A DNA stretch of 64,000 bases, from the NCBI GenBank assembly GCA_029224185.1, contig CM055188.1:29831720-29895719 (forward strand), in the 5' to 3' direction. The notes under the pieces were generated by a model. That model was not told the DNA's origin. It saw only the letters and a list, made by a program, of their open reading frames with translations, and did not search any database. The translations under genes and the position numbers were made by a program. Shown here piece by piece: positions 1 through 10,763 of the stretch. Positions within the stretch are counted from its first letter, which is position 1; the number at the start of each line of letters is the position of its first letter. The DNA comes from Karalla daura. Its lineage: Eukaryota; Chordata; Actinopteri; Chaetodontiformes; Leiognathidae.

Positions 1-1180
1 GAGGATCCTCACCCAGGATGAGCAGACAAACAGAACAGTTTACAGGCACCACAGTGGCAGCAGTCCATGGAGACAGGACCAAGGGGGTGATCCTGGATAA
101 ACAAAGTATGATGATTGTAACTAGTTAAAAGTTATTGGTCCCTGGTTAACACGGTGGTGCCCTGATTTTAACATAATAAAATAAATAATAAGATAATCCC
201 CATTCTGAACCAGCAGTTGGTAAACTACATAGAGGTTACTTTACCGTTGGTGGCATAATCCCAACGTAACTTGGCAGAATGACTACATCATCTTAGCTTT
301 TGGATACCATGAATCAAATCGTGATGTCTGCACAGAATACCCGGCATGGTTCTCCACCACCTCTATAATGTTCCACCCGACCACACCGGGAGTAGATGAT
401 GTGCAGAGCCAAAAGGCCCCACTATGCTTCCATATTTTAGGGAGTGGCACAGATGGATGTGCAGGGAAAAACTTGAGACCTTGCATGCGCCCTACTGAAC
501 TCGCCACACCAGTGGGTGGAGTCGAGCACTACCCTGGGCATATGACATCAATAGCCTGTAAAACATCATGCATTTTCACAGATGATTAGAAAAAAGGATA
601 GAGGAAAGTTGCTGCCAGTCTCGTTTGAATATTTGAGTTCTGTTATTCATGTGACAATGAATACAGATGGAAACATTTCGTGAGGTCAGTGAACCTCAAA
701 GCATTAAAATATGAGTGGAGCAGGGCAAAGTGGGGCAGCCAAAGCGCCATAAACTAATCCATTGTATTTCATATTTTGTGTATATATTGTTTTATATAGT
801 TTCACTGCATCTTTCTTTATATATACTATTTAATTTAATCACTGTAAATCGCTTCTAATCATATTTTTTTAACAATGTAAAGGCACTACGGTCCCTGCTC
901 TATCACCCATCTCCCTGCTGCTCTCCCTGCACTTGGGTCAGCAGCCCCACCCCTTTAACAACTAAACAAGTCACACTGGGGTCTGAACAGAGACCCAAGT
1001 TTTTGTGAGGACCACAGTTTGCCTTTTTAGTCCAGTCCAGAGCTTGGGCAAGCTTTCATGACTAGCTAAAAGTCCTATTGAACTTGTGTCCAGACTTTAT
1101 CCAGCTGATCTAAAGAAAAGAACCATGGCACCATGCATTCAGGTGCTTGCTGCAGTGACCAACCATTTATTCTACAGCCT
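1..1180. other. Intergenic DNA, start matches a dispersed repeat
   Basis: No gene is seen here. The first 30 or so bases (ATCCTCACCCAGGATGA...) match the block at 18353-18382, just beyond the 3' side of the reverse L2-like LINE, so the window probably opens inside the edge of a related repeat. Two overlapping short frames on opposite strands (283-589) show no recognisable domain. The stretch 740-890 is AT-rich and unremarkable. Confidence 0.4.
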
Positions 1181-1224
1181 AAAGAGGAAGAGTCTGTGAG
1201 GGATGTGTGTGCTGAGGGCAGAAC

Positions 1225-1707
1225 GAGTCCTGAGTAGTAGCCCATTTAGTCGTGAGAGAGAGAGAGAGTGTATGTATAGAGATGTTAGAGGTGGGTCTTA
1301 GGAATTGACCAATTAGAGGACAGAGAAGGGTGTAGGGGTGGTTACAAAAGGGTAAGGCCGATCTTTGAGAGCTGACCAATTAGAGCTCAGATGAGGGAGA
1401 TGAGAGAGCTAGACAGCGAAAGAGAGAGAATTTGTGGGCGTGGTTATGTAAGAGTAAGGCGGATCTTAGAAAGTTGACCAATTAGAGCTCAGAGCAGAGG
1501 AGAGAGAGAGAGCGAGAAGGAGAGAGAGAGAGAGGATTTGTGGGGCATGACTATATAAAAGTAAGGCGGATCTTATGGAGTTGACCTATGGGAGCTCAGA
1601 AAGAGTGAGAGAGAGAGAGAAAGAGAAAGAGAGAGCAAGAGAGATGGGCGTATGTAAAATGGGGTGGAAACCTGGGTAGATTAAGAGTGGACCAATTGGA
1701 ACTGAGG

Positions 1708-1753
<46 letters not shown>

Positions 1754-1755
1754 AC
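1225..1755. repeat. Composite minisatellite with GA-rich spacers
   Basis: About five diverged units are present. Each carries a core resembling 'AAGGCGGATCTT', then 'TTGACCAATTAG' and 'AGCTCAG', followed by a (GA)n run of variable length. GACCAATTAG or its variants occur near 1307, 1374, 1476, 1583 (mutated) and 1689, so the period is about 67 bp and then 102-107 bp. The longest pure GA run is 1713-1749. Each unit holds an ATTGG/CCAAT-type pentamer. Seen directly; any function is unknown. Confidence 0.8.
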
Positions 1756-1874
1756 CACACCTACATGTAATAAATAAATAAAACTGTTGCTAATCTGGCA
1801 GTTTTGTCGTTATATTTAGGGAGTATTCAGACCCCTCTTATGCCTCTTTTTTTGTCAATACTGCCATGTGCCCT

Positions 1875-2220
1875 GGCTCTGTCTCAAAGCACTCACAGGT
1901 GCCGCACGCACAACATACTGTCAGAGCAAGAGATCCTTACCCCTCTGCATGCAGGCTGCAAATGAACTGCACATGCGTGAAGTTGCTGTTAGCCGATCCC
2001 ACCCTGGCTTACAGTCTAAATGTGAAGCGCAGATGAAGGAGGGATTTAGAATAGCATTGCCAGTTTGCCAACTTAATTCAGTGTTCATTACTACAGCAAA
2101 TATTCAGAATCCACTAGTGAGTGCTTTTCATAATTGACTCATTCAACTATCTTTTCTGGTGTTATTGGATACTTTTGGAGATTCTAATGTGAAAGCACGT
2201 ATTGTTCTTACTCGTCGCGG
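1875..2220. repeat. Tandem duplication, copy 1 (about 350 bp unit)
   Basis: This block aligns in order with 2221-2570. 'AGGCTGCAAATGAA' near 1953 matches 2295 (offset 342), and 'GTGTTATTGGA' plus 'ACTTTTGGAGA' near 2159 match 2510 (offset 351). Between these anchors the copies differ by many substitutions and small indels, so the duplication is old. Frames crossing it show no known domain. Confidence 0.65.
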
Positions 2221-2570
2221 CAGCCCAGCCCTCATGTAGCACTCTCTTCAAGTCACAAGCAGTCACATGCAGAGATGTTCACCCTTCCATGTCCAGGCTG
2301 CAAATGAATTGCGCATGCGTTGTTGCTGGCTGATCCTGCCCTAAATTCAGTATGCATGGGCTGTAAATGGAAAATATTTGTCTAAATAAGTGAGTTTTTG
2401 CAAGTAATCTTGGGTTGTTTTTACTCGTCCCAAACCTGGATGAAAGAATGAAAAATGGAACATTTTTGGTTCTTTTTCAAATAAACAACTTGGCAAATGC
2501 TGACTTCTAGTGTTATTAGACTTTTGGAGACTCTTGTATGAGGGCACTTATTGTTCTGTAACTGAGACTA
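2221..2570. repeat. Tandem duplication, copy 2, with an NRF1-like site
   Basis: Second copy of the block at 1875-2220. In this copy the shared segment reads GCGCATGCG at 2311-2319, which matches the core of the NRF1 consensus. In copy 1 the same place reads GCACATGCG, so the palindromic core is intact in only one copy. It lies about 370 bp upstream of the YY1/E-box array. Confidence 0.6.
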
Positions 2571-2682
2571 ATATTCTATATGCATCACGTGGTTGTGAGT
2601 GGCAAAGGAGGAATGGAAGAGCGTGCGAGGCAGAACAAAGCAGTGTAGAGCGGCATAAAGCTGGAAACTACGCATTTCATAA

Positions 2683-3310
2683 TAAATGGCGTCGGCGGTG
2701 CTTTGAGTTTTGTTCCAAGATGGCGTCCTTGCACATGTTGAGTGTTGCTCTAATATGGCGTCTAAACACGTGTAGAGCTGTGCTCTAAGATGGCGTCTGT
2801 TTATGTTTTGCGCCCTGTTCTAAGATGGCAGTTTAACACGTGTAGAGCGTTGCTAAGAGAGAGCGTCTGTGGTGCTATTGAGCGTTGTTCTAAGATGGCG
2901 TCCAGTGACGTTTTGAGCCCTGCTCTAAAATGGCGTCTACACACGTGCAGAGCGTTGCTAAGAGATGTCGTCTGTTGTGGTTTTGATTCTTATTTTAAAA
3001 TGGCGATTGTTGACATTTTCGAGGGGTGGTCTAAGATGGCGCCGCTACACGTGTATGCCGTTGCTAAGAGATGGCGTCTGGATGTGCAGTCATCTAAGAT
3101 GGTGTCCGTACACGTGACGAGCGACATGGCGACTGTTTACGTTTTCGAAGGGCGCCCTAAAATGGCGTCTAGACATGTGTAGAGCGTTGCTAAGAGATGG
3201 CGTGTAAACATATTCGGCATTGATCAAAGATGGTGTCCGTGCACGTGACGAGCGTTGCAAAGAGATGGCGTCTGACGAAAGGTAAGCGTTGCTATGAGAT
3301 GTCTGTGAAT
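2683..3310 (+). promoter_or_regulatory. Array of YY1-like and CACGTG motifs
   Basis: A degenerate tandem array with roughly 18 copies of a motif close to AAGATGGCGTC, all in plus orientation. AAGATGGCG is exact at 2717, 2787, 2892 and 3033, and close variants lie near 2752, 2822, 2927, 2997, 3071, 3159, 3195, 3230 and 3262. AAnATGGCG is the core bound by YY1. Between them lie CACGTG E-boxes at 2767, 2837, 2942, 3048, 3111 and 3242, often followed by 'TGTAGAGCGTTGCTAAGAGATGG'-like text. It may be a minisatellite that happens to carry these motifs or a real clustered element. The open frame across it (2790-3182) is a by-product of the repeat and is not called a gene. Confidence 0.5.
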
Positions 3311-4512
3311 ATTTTCGCCATCCCAATGGTGCATCTAAACAGGCAATCTATATCTATCAGGCAAATCACAAAAATGTCAGACTCAACAAAAGTGAAACTG
3401 AAAGTGACCCGCTGTTTAGACGCTAATCCGAAGTAGTTTACTGCGCACTATCACTGCTATACCAGACATTTTTTTCTCGGTGTACCTTCCTTGACTCCGG
3501 TATGTTTTTTTTGCCGTTATAGACGACCGGCAACTTACTACCATTGACCATTTTTCTTTTTCACATACCGGGATGTATAACTTACTCGCTGTCTGACTAC
3601 GTGAGCTGGAGATAGGAAACTACGTTGACAATAGTGATTATGAATAATTTTCTGGCAGAACGGCTCTGATGGAATTAAAATTACATGTCTGTCACAAATC
3701 TTCTTTTCCAAGTAGTGCCACCGTGTATAAGACTGTTACAAGGGAGATGGAGGGGAACACTGCAGGGCAAGACAGCTTACCCGTTTGACATAGACCTACA
3801 AACTGCTTAATATCTATGGAATTGTTCTATGTTAACAAATGAAGTTATTTACTTTGAATTGAACTGAATGTAACTGAACTGGATCGCATTCAATGGACGT
3901 TTAACAACAGTCATCTACTTTGATTATAGCACCATCTGCTGGACTTAGTCCTAGCCTGTCACTGGTCTCACATTCAGTCACAAATCCGGTCCCATTTTAT
4001 TTTATTTTATTTTTTAGCATTTTATTTATTTTATGTATTATGTTTTTTTTGATTATTAACATTCTTGTACTCTATGTAAGCCAGAAGAAGTAAGTAATTA
4101 AGTAAGTAAATAAATAAGTAAAATAACAGCCATGAGAAAATTTGTTCCATATTTCAACGTATTTTCAATATAAAGCCTAGGGTCTAGATCTAGATAGAGG
4201 AGATCCCAGATGTTTTCTCCAAAATATGGTGATTTACATGTTATTCATGACATGTGGTGCATTTCAAACACACTTGCACTCAACCTAAGTGATAAGTGAG
4301 CGCCCTCTATGGGCAAGCTGCTACTGGTGTTGGTAGGGAAGTATGTAGGAATTAGGGAAGAGGTGTTCTGACACACATCTACTTAGCACATGCCTGATTT
4401 GGCACGGAAGTATTATTTCAACTATCTCATCATTTTTGTCATCATGTTATTACACATGCAAAAAAACACTGCCATAGGACAGAATTAGAGAGAAAAAAAA
4501 ATCAAAACTGTG
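3311..4512. other. Intergenic stretch, one CTCF-like site
   Basis: No gene or clear repeat is recognised. 4000-4130 is simple AT-rich sequence (TTTTATTTTATT..., AAGTAAGTAAATAAATAAG). At 4300-4314 the bases GCGCCCTCTATGGGC read, on the minus strand, as a CTCF-like core with AGAGGGCGC. Short motif only; occupancy is unknown. Confidence 0.35.
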
Positions 4513-4985
4513 GTGAGAAGGCCAGAGTGAAGAGGTGATTTTTCAGCAAAGATTCTAATGAGGAGAGTGAAGTGCTTTAACGTAGTGCAAGTGGGAGGGT
4601 GTTCCAGAGTTTAGGGGGAGCCACACTAATTGCCCTGTTACCCATGGAACATGCAAGCAGAGGGAGTGGGCAGAAGCTGTGTATTGGTGGAGCATAAGGT
4701 GCGGGTGGGTTTGTTTGAAATAAGGAGAAATCTGTGAGCTAGGTGGGTGGGAGATTGTTCTGTGCTTTGTAGATAAGCGGAAAGATTTTGAAGTAGATTT
4801 GCAAGTGACCTGGAAGTCAGTGTAGTTGATGGAAGGTGGAAGTGATATTTTGCCATGGTGTTGTCTTGGTGAAATGTGTTGCAAAGTTTTGGATGTGTTG
4901 TAGTCTGTTTAATGACTTTGCAGGGAGACGAATAAACAGGGCTTTACAGTAATCAAAGTTAAGTGAGATGGTTTGGAGTTAGGAG
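4513..4985 (-). mobile_element. L2-type LINE fragment (end of reverse transcriptase)
   Basis: Minus-strand translation resembles the C-terminal part of the reverse transcriptase ORF of vertebrate L2/Maui-like LINEs. In order it shows a 'DYC'-like start, 'LNRLQHIQNFA', 'FTKTTPWQNI', a 'HQLH.LPGHLQI.FKI' block matching the family's HWLPV..RI.FKILLL motif, then 'NRAISVAPPKLWNTLPLALR', equal to the G.RAFS..AP.LWN.LP..LR ending. At least one stop and some frame slips interrupt it. Only the 3' part is present, consistent with the usual 5' truncation. Not expressed as a protein, by inference. Confidence 0.65.
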
Positions 4986-5640
4986 ATGGTTTTGAGATGA
5001 GAAAAAAAAGCTGTTTTCGTCACATGTTGTGGCAACAAGAATGCCAGAAGTTGTGTGTGAATTACAGGGAAAGAGACAAGAGAGGAAAAGAACTGAAACT
5101 TTCAAGTACTGAAACTTGTTGGAGAAATATGTTTGTTTTTGGTTCTTTCCTTATGTACAGTGTGCGCTATAACTTATAAACTGATTGAAACCCTCATATT
5201 CCACTGGATGTGCTACGGATGTAATGCACTGAGGCTGTGACGTGGTTCTGTCCAGCGTCCCATATTCCACCGGGAGGTCACAAGGTCACAACATGACCTT
5301 GACTACTGTGAAGTTAGTTAATCATAACAAAATACAGTGTTACATTGGGAAAATCAAAAGTCATTTGAACAATTGTGTAAAAACGGTTAGGTCGACGTCA
5401 TCACTCTTAACACAGAAGCATTCTTGATATGCAACAATAATTTTCAAGCAAAAGCCTGAATCATAGTTGCACTACTGCAACAGCTCACAGAAACTGAGAC
5501 TGCTGAGTCAGCTCAGAGGACCAAAAGTAAGCGTTATACGGTTACACTTTCTGGTACAGAGGTGTGTGGGTGTCTTCTTGCTTCATATAATTTTTCTACA
5601 CTTTATAGAACAAAAGTTATACTGACAGTTTAAACAACAT
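4986..5640. other. Unassigned DNA, no gene seen
   Basis: The short open frames here (4973-5179, 5242-5427) show no domain and no codon pattern that suggests a gene. The last 20 bases lead into a pyrimidine-rich run before the possible splice acceptor at 5655. Confidence 0.3.
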
Positions 5641-5656
5641 TTCTTTCCTTATGTAG

Positions 5657-5991
5657 AAAGAAAGGTGCCCAAAGCTGAATCTGGGTATGAGCGGGCTCTG
5701 CAGTCATGGTCAGAGGAGCAAAGGGTGATGATGCAGGAAATGCAGGAGAGACAAAACCAATGGGCTGAGAAGCAACAGCAGCACCAAGTGCAGAGGGAAA
5801 AGATGCTCCAGCAGCAAGACGAGAACATGTTGAGGAGAAACTTCGAGCAGAATTCAAGGACAATTGAGAGAGTTGGTGGCCTCATGTCACTCCTACCTAC
5901 TCCACAGGCAGGTCCACCTCCCCCTCAGTATAATTCATATCCTCAATCCAGCTATTCAGTCCCATACCAAAAGTGTCAAACCCAACCCTAG
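5657..5991 (+). CDS. Exon-like Gln-rich coiled coil, possible terminal exon
   Basis: A pyrimidine-rich tract ending in TATGTAG gives a possible splice acceptor (AG at 5655-5656). The open frame then runs to a TAG at 5989-5991, about 110 codons. The first 70 residues are charged and Gln/Glu rich, with heptad spacing typical of a coiled coil ('EEQRVMMQEMQERQNQW', 'KQQQHQVQREKMLQQQ'). The tail is Pro/Tyr/Ser rich (GPPPPQYNSYPQSSY). An AATAAA lies at 6134, about 140 bp after the stop, so it would make a plausible last exon. No ATG opens the frame, so it must depend on an upstream exon, which was not found. C-terminal segments like this follow Myb/SANT-like domains in some transposon-derived fish proteins, but no such domain is seen here. 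Identity not recognised. Confidence 0.4.
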
Positions 5992-6133
5992 TCTCAACCC
6001 CAAAATTGCCCCAGACAGAGTGAAAACTCAGAAGATGAGTCAGAGTAAACTTTACAAAGACTATACTAGAGTCAGAGAACTTTCTACTTGACTTTCCACT
6101 ACCCTGTTAGTTGAAGTTTAATGATTTTATTTT

Positions 6134-6139
6134 AATAAA
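6134..6139 (+). terminator. Poly(A) signal AATAAA
   Basis: Canonical AATAAA, 143 bp beyond the stop of the exon-like frame ending at 5991. Its meaning depends on that exon being real. Confidence 0.3.
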
Positions 6140-6169
6140 ACTCAAACCTGTTAACATACCTGCTACCTA

Positions 6170-6863
6170 TTATGATGATGATGATTATTAATATCATTAA
6201 TTATGAATGCGCTGCTGATGTTTCATCATGCGGCTGGTTGAAGCCGAGTGCTCCAAACTGTAAAATACCTAATGTGAATCACCACTGAATACTTTGAATA
6301 TATAAACTAATCTAAAGGGTGCTAGCCACCTTCATCAGGCAGCCCTGCTATGGCTTAACAATGTTTCACTCTAATGGCACCAGTTACTATCATTTTGGCT
6401 TGTCAGATGTAGAGAACACTGGCATGGACAGGAGGTGGAGTACCAGGGGTGCAGAGACACGGATTTGATGACGATGATCCGTCAACGAGGCCACTCTTCT
6501 GCAGGTAGTTAGCCACCGTGCTAATCCGCTAACTGAATAGGGCTTTCTTGTGGGCTCTCAGACTCGCACACTTATTTACTCAGATGACGATGTGGACAAT
6601 ATACAAACTTCCTTGATCAAACTCTGAATGGTGTGACTTTACACTGCGCTTGCTCATTTGGCTAAAACTGAACACCGCTGTGCTCTGCTGGTATAACCGA
6701 TCACCTCCGAAGTCCACAGGCAAAGAGTTTCGCTCACAACCAATAAAACATCAGTATGAAGAATACCAAACAAATGCTAAACGTGCAGGCGAGGGGCACT
6801 AATACTGAAATATTCAGATTTATTCAACCTTAATTATTCTACATTACAAACTGATTAATTAAC
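6170..6863. other. Unassigned DNA upstream of the pogo element
   Basis: Contains a short (ATG)n run at 6171-6185 and no frame of interest. Nothing further is recognised. Confidence 0.3.
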
Positions 6864-6865
6864 TA

Positions 6866-8547
6866 CTGTAATTTCCGGACTATAAGCCGTGACTTTTGTC
6901 ACAAGCTTTGAACCTTGCGGCTTATGCAATGATGCGGCTAATTTATGCATTTTTTCAAGAATAAATGCATATGACGCAGCTTTCAAGTTAAAAGCAATCG
7001 AGCTGGCCGATAAAGAAGGAAACAGAGCTGCTGCACGTAAACTTGGCATAAATGAATCAATGGTGAGACGCTGGAAACGGCAGAGGGAAGAACTGGAGCA
7101 ATGCAAAAAGATGAAAAAAGCTTTCAGAGGTAATAAAAGCAGGTGGCCTGAACTGGAAAATACTCTTGAAGACTGGGTGAACACACAGAGAGCAGATGGC
7201 CGAGGTGTTTCCACTGTGCAGATCAGACAGAAAGCAAAAACAATCGCCACCGAAAAGAAAATTCAGGGTTTCAAGTGAGGACCGTCATGGTGTCTGAGAT
7301 TTATGAAACGAAAAGGTCTGTCCATCAGGACACGGACAACTCTGTGTCAGCAACTCCCCCCCGACTACGAGGAACAAGTCGCAAGTTTTCACAGATTCAT
7401 TCAAACAAAGTTAGCAGAGAATTCCATCGGACCAGACGACATCATAAATATGGATGAGGTACCTCTGATGTTTGACCTGCCCCTCACCTGGACCATCAAC
7501 AAGAAAGGTGAAGCATCTGTCACACTGAAAACAACCGGCCATGAGAGGACGCATTTTACCTGTGTTTTGGGCAGCACTGCATCCGGACTGAAGCTTCCAG
7601 CAATGGTAATTTTTAAGCGGATTACTATGCCAAAAGAAAACCTCCCAAATGACATTACCGTGAAAGTTAACACGAAAGGGTGGATGGTAGACATCCTAAT
7701 GAAAGAATGGTTGACCGAGTGTTATGGCAAGGATGATTTTTTCATAGAAAAAAAGCATTACTCGTTTCGGACTGCATGAGGGCCCATACTACAGATTCTG
7801 TGAAAGCAGCCATCAAGAGGACAAACTCCATTCCAGCTGTGATTCCTAGGGGCACAACAAAGTTTTTGCAGCCACTTGATATTAGTGTGAATTGTGCATT
7901 TAAAGTGGCCCTCCGAGTTGAATGGGAGGCTTGGATGACCAGCGGCGAGAAATCGTTTACCAAAACTGGCCGCATGCGAAGAGCAACTTTTGTCTGCCAG
8001 TGGATCCTGACAGCGTGTAGCAGTGTGAAAAAATCCACCATCACCAACGGGTTTCGAAAAGCCGGTCTGCTGCGTGACGGAGAGGACAGCACAAGCTCAG
8101 AAGTGAGTTTGCCTCAGGATGAGAGTGACACTGACAATGACAACGAAAGCGAGACTGAGAGAGGGTGTGGCGAGGAATATCTGATGCTATTTCAATCCGA
8201 CACTGAGGAGGAAGACTTCCATGGTTTCAGTGCAAAGGAGGAAGATGCGGACAGCTCTCAGTGACTTGGTATGTTTTTGTAACCACTTTTAGTGCTGTGT
8301 TACCATGTTGCTGTTGTGTTATTGCCGCGTCACAGACACTGTTTGGAAAGGAAAGTTAAGGTATATTATTAAAACTTTGAAAACTCTTTATGTGTACCGT
8401 CTTTCTTTGTAAATATCTCATATTTCAATGTGGGCACATGCGGCTTATAGACAGGTGCGGCTTATATATGTACAAAATGTTTTTTCCTTTAAAAATGTAA
8501 TGGGTGAGGCTTATAATCAGGTGCACTCTATAGTCCGCAAATTACGG
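6866..8547 (+). mobile_element. pogo/Tigger-type DNA transposon, near full length
   Basis: Both ends are visible. The left end starts CTGTAATTTCCGGACTATAA. The right end, read in reverse, starts CCGTAATTTGCGGACTATAG, so 18 of the first 20 bases match. TA dinucleotides at 6864-6865 and 8548-8549 fit the TA target duplication of the Tc1/mariner-pogo superfamily. Subterminal 'GCGGCTTAT' words repeat inside both ends (6918, 6944; 8430, 8448). The element is about 1.68 kb and carries a single transposase frame with breaks. It is a dead, autonomous-type copy rather than a MITE. Length and layout agree with known Tigger-like elements. Confidence 0.9.
6940..8264 (+). pseudogene. pogo/Tigger transposase (DDD, broken)
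   Basis: In the live family the enzyme binds the inverted ends and performs cut-and-paste transposition in the nucleus. The N-terminal part has a helix-turn-helix ('AFKLKAIELADKEGNRAAARKLG...MVRRWKRQ', 6973-7086), then a CENP-B-like second DNA-binding region ('SRWPELENTLEDWVNTQR'). The catalytic core keeps its first aspartate (NMDEV, codon 7453), a second in 'SDCMRAHTTDSV' (codon 7770) and a third in 'FLQPLDIS' (codon 7878), with 35 residues between the last two. The tail is acidic, as in relatives. Breaks: an in-frame TGA at 7276-7278 and a frame change near the seven-A run at 7748-7754; small deletions near 7745 and 8000 are likely. No active protein is expected. Confidence 0.85.
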
Positions 8548-8549
8548 TA

Positions 8550-10190
8550 ATACAATTTGAGCCTTCATAACACTGGTGTCACCTCCTTTGGATAAAACAT
8601 GTCTCAGGCAAATGTTGCATATGGACGATCCTTGTCAGCGTTGATAAAGAGGGCCCACACTTTGGATCGATTTGCTCTTACCGACATGTTTGACCAGAGA
8701 GTCGACTAGGCACTATCACAAATGTCATCACCTATCGTCAGTGGTAGTGTCATATTTACGTGATGCTGTCACGATGACTCTACGGTTGGGTAGCGGGTAC
8801 CGTTAAGATTGAAGAACCGATACAAAACAGTACGGTACTCGGTATACATCCCTGGGGGTGACGGATATAACTTTTCACCACTGTCATCATCACCCACACC
8901 CACTGATCCATACGATCCATACTGGCTATAGTGAATAAAACGACCATACGAATGGGGTTAACACAGTCTATTCATCTGATTAATAAAACTTGTGCTCTCA
9001 CCTCTGTGAGGCCCCCCTGTCAACCAAATGAACGCACCCGTATTCATACATTTCTTTAAGCTCTAATATCTTATTGTTCATCAAATTGTTTGCAAATTGA
9101 CCACCAGATCACAGACTGGCATGGGAAACTAGCTGTTGAAGCTGGTGTGAGTTGTCCAGACGTTCAGAGCCACCCTGTCCCCGAAAATGTCCCTGATTTG
9201 ATTAGGAGAGAAAAACAAGTTGCATGGAGTACAAGAGACAGTTAGAGAGAGGGATGGAGAGAGAACTCCTTAGAACTCCATGAACAACACTATGTCGGGT
9301 ACTCTTTGAACAGCTAATCGAGGAATGGGTGAGCAGGGTCGCCAACTATTTGCAGTTTTATATCTTCCTGTAGGACGTAAGAAGGCCAGACTTTCCGATT
9401 TACAAAATCCTGGTAGCAATTAGTAAACGTTTACAGCAAATTTGGGACAAAATCCAGACATCTCACTTCTAATATACTAGCTCTGTCCAACAGTAGCCCT
9501 GAGTGTTGTTAAAGAACAGAACAGTGTTAGCAGATGGGAGCTGTGTGTGTGTGGCTGTGTTTTGTATGTGATTGTGTGTAACCTTGTGCAACCTTGTGCC
9601 TGCATTTCTAGTTTAGTCTAATGAAATAAGTACAGTCATGACTAAAAGAACTCAATATATGAAACCATGAGTAGCACTTAGCAGCATTAAAACATGTTTC
9701 TTCTCCTTACAACTATAGTTATCTAAACATTTTCAAAATGGATCGGTATATCAGGGTTATTAAATAAAGGCAAGTCGATCAGACCAAAAATTTGAGGGAT
9801 TTAATATGAGACCTTGAACTTTCTTGTGGTCTTGAGTGCTTCCTGTTCATTTGGCATTTGGATAAGGGTTTTCTGAATTCATTCTTCAACCATGCCCTTA
9901 CAAAAACAAAACGTGAATTTCTTCACCATTGACTTGAATCCCGAATTGGTTTGCCACCACGCAATACTTGCCACCACTTCCAAGGCGGTAGAGGACAATG
10001 GCCATAGGCACTCATCCTGAAATTCTCCCTCCAATCTACATCTGTGAACTGAGTCAGGACAATCCAGCTCCAACAGTCCCTGCTTCAGTCTTTTATCCAC
10101 TGCTTTTTGGAATTGCGAATGGGATACGGGAGTGGGCTGAGGTAGAGTAGCTGAGAAAGTTGTTCTTCCTTCCTTCTCTGTTCTGTTTCT
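8550..10190. other. Unassigned DNA
   Basis: No gene recognised. 8780-8850 holds text rich in 'GGTACCG/CGGTA' (GTAGCGGGTACCGTT, AACAGTACGGTACTCGGTA), which looks like part of an old repeat that could not be named. The minus-strand frame at 9879-10100 shows no domain. Confidence 0.3.
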
Positions 10191-10204
10191 CTTCTCCTCC
10201 TCAG

Positions 10205-10560
10205 CGTACGTGAAGTGTGATGATACTGTCGATGTGCTGCTTAAAGATAAGGCATAATATGAGAGTCACAACAGTTTGTATTATGCCTGTGTCCATGGCA
10301 TAACATTGAATAGAGCTGACCAAAAGACGAGGGAGATGACTGCCAGACACCAGATGACTTGAATACTACACTTTATGTTGTGCTGCACTGCTGCCATCTT
10401 GTGGACAACTAACATGCATGCATCTCACCTCTTTTTGGAAATGTTTTAAGTTTTGCTTATGTCTGTTTTTTAAAGACATTCCAATAGTTATTTTTATTTC
10501 TTACTTTGATAGTGTGTATGAGCAAATGTGAATTGAATGACAATAAACAAACCCTTGAGC
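10205..10560 (+). other. Possible terminal exon with 3' UTR
   Basis: A strong pyrimidine tract (CTTCTCCTCCTCAG, AG at 10203-10204) precedes a short open stretch reading 'YVKCDDTVDVLLKDKA' and a TAA at 10255. About 285 bp later there is an AATAAA at 10542-10547. Acceptor, short C-terminal coding piece, UTR and poly(A) signal together look like a last exon. No upstream exon on the same strand could be linked to it and the peptide is too short to identify. It may be chance. Confidence 0.25.
10391..10404 (-). promoter_or_regulatory. CTCF-like motif
   Basis: On the minus strand the bases read CCACAAGATGGCAG, close to the vertebrate CTCF core (CCASYAGRKGGCRS). It lies inside the possible 3' UTR. 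Motif only. Confidence 0.35.
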
Positions 10561-10763
10561 CTTTTGAGTTCTCCATCTAATGGAACATTCTTGCTTCATA
10601 ATATACCATAATATATCATAATATATAATCTATTGTTAGATATCTGAATAATATTTCATAGTATAATATCATTAGGTGAATTTGCCTGATGTGGGGCACT
10701 TCTGCTTAAGTGGGTAAGGTCTTCTTCTAGCAAAAACAGTTACTGTGTTAATGTGGTGTCAGA

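Noticed and set aside
2790..3182. 130-codon frame with repeated 'KMAS' units
   Set aside because: The periodic peptide follows the DNA repeat (AAGATGGCGTC); no domain or splice site supports it.
5657..5991. Complete Myb/SANT-like transposon protein
   Set aside because: Only a coiled-coil tail is present; no DNA-binding domain was found upstream.
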